DNA of 64,000 nt from Corynebacterium falsenii (GTDB lineage Bacteria > Actinomycetota > Actinomycetes > Mycobacteriales > Mycobacteriaceae): the NCBI GenBank assembly GCA_001054945.1, contig JVKJ01000005.1:62001-126000 (forward strand). The letters run 5' to 3'. A model generated the notes under the pieces. That model searched no databases. It was not told where the DNA came from and saw nothing but the letters and a program-made list of their open reading frames with translations. Shown here piece after piece: positions 61,561 through 64,000 of the stretch. The position numbers and the translations under genes were made by a program. Positions within the stretch are counted from its first letter, which is position 1; every line of letters starts with the position of its first letter.

Positions 61561-61581
61561 TTGACACTGCGTTATTAGACT
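61561..61581 (+). promoter_or_regulatory. Candidate promoter elements for tkt-tal
   Basis: TTGACA (61561-61566) and TAGACT (61576-61581) lie about 90-110 bases upstream of tkt. Their nine-base spacing is too short for one promoter, so at most one of them is used with a weak partner. The rest of the 203-base gap to ctaB shows nothing further. Confidence 0.25.
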
Positions 61582-61668
61582 AGTTGTGACTGTGGCCACG
61601 GATGCTCACCCCACGGCCGGCAGGAATTTGGACGAACTCGAGCCCAGGATCGATAAGAATCGAAAGGC

Positions 61669-63771
61669 ATGGCCCATATGAGCCTCTCCCCTGAACTTCA
61701 GGCCCTCACCGTTCGCAATTATCCCGCGGATTGGTCCGACGAGGACACGCGCGCCATCGACCTCTCCCGAGTGCTGGCCGCAGACGCGGTGGAGAAGGTC
61801 GGCTCTGGTCACCCAGGCACCGCGATGAGCCTCGCCCCACTGGCTTACACCCTGTACCAGCGAGTGATGCGCCACAACCCTAAGGACACGGAGTGGACCG
61901 GCCGCGATCGCTTCATTCTGTCCGCTGGGCACTCCTCCCTCACCCAGTACATTCAGCTGTACTTGGGTGGTTTTGGACTGGAGCTGGACGACCTGAAGGC
62001 TTTGCGCACCTGGGGATCCAAGACACCCGGCCACCCGGAATTCCGTCACACCGATGGGGTGGAGATCACCACCGGTCCTCTGGGGCAGGGGCTGGCCTCC
62101 TCGGTGGGCATGGCAATGGCCGCGCGGCGTGAGCGGGCGCTCTACGACCCAGAGACCCCAGCTGGAGAGTCTCCGTTCGATCACTTCATTTACGTCATCG
62201 CCTCCGATGGCGATATTCAGGAGGGCGTGACCTCGGAGGCCAGCTCTCTTGCTGGCACGCAGCAACTGGGTAACCTCATTGTCTTCTGGGACGACAATGG
62301 CATTTCCATCGAGGATGAGACCGACATTGCGTTCACCGAAGACGTGGTCAAGCGCTACGAGGCTTATGGCTGGCAGACCCTGGAGGTCACCGGCGAGGAC
62401 GTCACGGGGATCCTCGCGGCCGTGGACGAGGCGAAGAAAGACACGACCCGACCGACTTTCATCCGGCTGCGCTCTGTCATCGCCTACCCCGCACCGCACG
62501 CCATGAACACCGGCGCCGCTCACGGTGCCGCCCTGGGGGCTGAGGAGATCTCCGGGATCAAGCAGGTCTTGGATTTCCCAGACGAACCCTTTGCCATCGA
62601 CGAGGATGCCGTGAGCCACGCCCGTCAACTTCAGCAGCGAGGAGCGGAGGCCCAAGCGGAATGGCAGAAGTCCTTCGACGCATGGGCCCAGGCGAACCCG
62701 GAGCGCAAGGCACTCTTTGATCGCCTCCGCGCCCGTCAGCTTCCGGAGGGTTGGGACGCCAACCTGCCCAGCTGGGATGCCGGAGAGGAGTTAGCCACCC
62801 GCAAGGCCTCGGAGGCCACACTGCAAGCTCTGGGTGCTACGCTCCCCGAGCTATGGGGAGGTTCGGCGGACCTGGCAGGCTCGACCAATACGATTATCAA
62901 GGCTGACAAATCCTTCGGTCCCACTGAGATCACCACCAGGAAGTTCACCGCGGAGCCTGGCGGACGAAACCTCCACTTTGGAATCCGCGAGCACGCCATG
63001 GGTTCCATTCTCAATGGCATCGCACTGCATGGCCCCACGCGCCCGTACGGTGCCACCTTCCTGCAGTTCAGTGACTACATGCGGCCAGCGGTGCGCTTGG
63101 CCGCTCTGATGGGCGTGGACACCTACTACGTGTGGACCCACGATTCCATCGGCTTGGGCGAGGACGGACCGACTCACCAGCCAGTGGAGCACCTCGCTGC
63201 CCTGCGGTCCATCCCAGATTTGTCCGTGATGCGCCCAGCAGATGCGAACGAGACCGCAGCTGTATGGGCCGCGGCTCTGAAATACCAAGAAGGCCCTAAG
63301 GCCCTGGTCCTCACGCGACAGAATGTCCCCGTACTCGAGGGCACGGCGGACAAGGCGCGAGACGGCGTGGTCCGTGGCGCATATGTCCTGGTGGAGGCAT
63401 CCTCCGGCACCCCGGACGTGATCCTCATCGCCACCGGTTCCGAGGTCCACTTGGCCGTGGAGGCCGCCCAGCAGTTGGAGCAGGATGGCATTGCCACGCG
63501 GGTCGTGTCCATGCCGGTGATGGAGTGGTTCTTAGAGCAGGACGCGGAGTACCGCGAATCTGTACTGCCATCCTCGGTGCGAGCCCGTGTGTCCGTAGAA
63601 GCAGGCATCGCTATGCCGTGGGCGCAGTTCACCGGCTTCCACGGTCGCAATATCTCCCTGGAACACTTCGGTGCCTCCGCAGATTACAAGACCCTGTATC
63701 AGAAGTTCGGTATCACGCCGGAAGCAGCCGTGGCGGCCGCCAAGGAATCCATCGCGGACGCCGGAAAGTAG
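61669..63771 (+). CDS. tkt: Transketolase
   Basis: 700-residue thiamine diphosphate enzyme of the pentose phosphate pathway. Visible are the TPP-binding region (ASDGDIQEGVTSEASSLAGTQQLGNLIVFWDDN), the N-terminal substrate loop (GSGHPGTAMSLAPLAYTLYQ), the pyrimidine domain (RPYGATFLQFSDYMRPAVRLAALMGV...WTHDSIGLGEDGPTHQPVEHLAALR) and the C-terminal domain (SVEAGIAMPWAQFTGFHGRNISLEHFGASAD). ATG codons at 61669 and 61678 are both possible. tal follows 10 bases after the stop, as in the tkt-tal operon of C. glutamicum. Confidence 0.97.
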   Translation: MAHMSLSPELQALTVRNYPADWSDEDTRAIDLSRVLAADAVEKVGSGHPGTAMSLAPLAYTLYQRVMRHNPKDTEWTGRDRFILSAGHSSLTQYIQLYLGGFGLELDDLKALRTWGSKTPGHPEFRHTDGVEITTGPLGQGLASSVGMAMAARRERALYDPETPAGESPFDHFIYVIASDGDIQEGVTSEASSLAGTQQLGNLIVFWDDNGISIEDETDIAFTEDVVKRYEAYGWQTLEVTGEDVTGILAAVDEAKKDTTRPTFIRLRSVIAYPAPHAMNTGAAHGAALGAEEISGIKQVLDFPDEPFAIDEDAVSHARQLQQRGAEAQAEWQKSFDAWAQANPERKALFDRLRARQLPEGWDANLPSWDAGEELATRKASEATLQALGATLPELWGGSADLAGSTNTIIKADKSFGPTEITTRKFTAEPGGRNLHFGIREHAMGSILNGIALHGPTRPYGATFLQFSDYMRPAVRLAALMGVDTYYVWTHDSIGLGEDGPTHQPVEHLAALRSIPDLSVMRPADANETAAVWAAALKYQEGPKALVLTRQNVPVLEGTADKARDGVVRGAYVLVEASSGTPDVILIATGSEVHLAVEAAQQLEQDGIATRVVSMPVMEWFLEQDAEYRESVLPSSVRARVSVEAGIAMPWAQFTGFHGRNISLEHFGASADYKTLYQKFGITPEAAVAAAKESIADAGK

Positions 63772-63781
63772 GTGAGACGTC

Positions 63782-64000
63782 ATGAGCGCCCCTTCCCCCA
63801 TCGCGAAACTGAGTGATCTGGGTACATCAGTCTGGCTGGACGATCTATCCCGAGAGCGCCTAACTAGTGGCAACCTCAAGGAGGTCATCGAGAATAAGGG
63901 CATCGTTGGGGTCACGACGAACCCGGCGATCTTCGCCAAAGCCATGACCGCCGGTACCTCCTACGATGAGCAAATCGGAGCCCTCGCGGGCGATCGCACC
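63782..64000 (+). CDS. tal: Transaldolase, 5' part only
   Basis: The frame starts at the ATG at 63782 and runs off the right edge, giving 73 residues. It reads [27 protein letters not shown] and then [14 protein letters not shown], the family opening with the conserved TTNPxIF motif of the beta-alpha barrel. It interconverts sedoheptulose 7-phosphate and glyceraldehyde 3-phosphate with erythrose 4-phosphate and fructose 6-phosphate. The Schiff-base lysine lies outside the window. Confidence 0.93.
   Translation, partial: MSAPSPIAKLSDLGTSVWLDDLSRERLTSGNLKEVIENKGIVGVTTNPAIFAKAMTAGTSYDEQIGALAGDRT

Overview
The window reads as chromosomal core sequence of a Corynebacterium or a very close relative. 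Four kinds of evidence point there: mycothiol synthesis (mshC), RbpA, a polyprenol-phosphomannose/lipomannan set (ppm1, mptB), and the block NlpC/P60 - Rv1476-like - acn - acnR - glutamine amidotransferase - suf - mptB - ctaA/ctaB - tkt - tal, which follows the order I recall for C. glutamicum. I cannot name the species. G+C looks moderately high (around 60 % by eye). I see no insertion sequence, prophage, CRISPR array or rRNA; the only RNA gene recognised is a tRNA-Leu(GAG).

Layout. 1-2.2 kb: the 5' part of mgtE, a small membrane protein coupled to it, a YceI protein and a small zinc-ribbon protein, all leftward. 2.3-2.8 kb: rbpA with a strong terminator. 2.9-19 kb: a long leftward run. In transcription order it is trmI, arc, dop, pup, pafA, pafB, pafC, tatA, tatC, helY, an SDR reductase, fxsA, lnt, ppm1. 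It joins pupylation, the PafBC damage regulator, Tat export, an RNA helicase and lipoprotein/lipoglycan synthesis. 19.2-20.1 kb: a RecB-like nuclease with a one-base frameshift. 20-27.5 kb: leftward aspA, hisG, a HAD-HisE fusion, an unknown acidic protein, mshC and uppP, with a rightward thioesterase between. 27.5-36 kb: a lipoprotein, pyrD, a PEBP protein, tRNA-Leu, a TVP38-type membrane protein, an HTH protein, DUF3097, an unknown protein and a secreted NlpC/P60 hydrolase. 36.4-45.9 kb: Rv1476-like protein, acn-acnR, an Lrp regulator divergent from a giant indolepyruvate:ferredoxin oxidoreductase, and a glutamine amidotransferase. 46-49 kb: ABC-F protein and an orphan lycopene-cyclase-like flavoprotein. 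49-55.6 kb: leftward sufR-B-D-C-S-U-T. 55.7-64 kb: mptB, an ABC exporter, ctaA, ctaB (opposite strand), tkt and the start of tal.

How the parts work together. Pup (ending GGQ), Dop, PafA and the ARC ATPase form a complete tagging and unfolding system. No 20S proteasome gene is present here and ARC lacks the usual proteasome-docking tail, which fits the proteasome-free pupylation known from corynebacteria. Iron-sulfur supply (suf) connects to Fe-S users in the window: aconitase, the ferredoxin oxidoreductase and probably the RecB-like nuclease. Four regulatory sites match known corynebacterial consensus sequences or are well-formed palindromes: an AcnR operator inside the acn promoter, a perfect CRP/GlxR-type palindrome upstream of the NlpC/P60 gene, and a DtxR-like box plus a palindrome upstream of sufR. 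A set of repeated elements at about three-turn spacing lies between the Lrp gene and the oxidoreductase.

The observations most worth a second look are the G7 frameshift in the RecB-like gene, the HAD-HisE fusion, the Lrp/oxidoreductase operator array, the orphan lycopene cyclase and the split suf operon. I do not see a clearly unprecedented defence or mobile system; most of the window is housekeeping.
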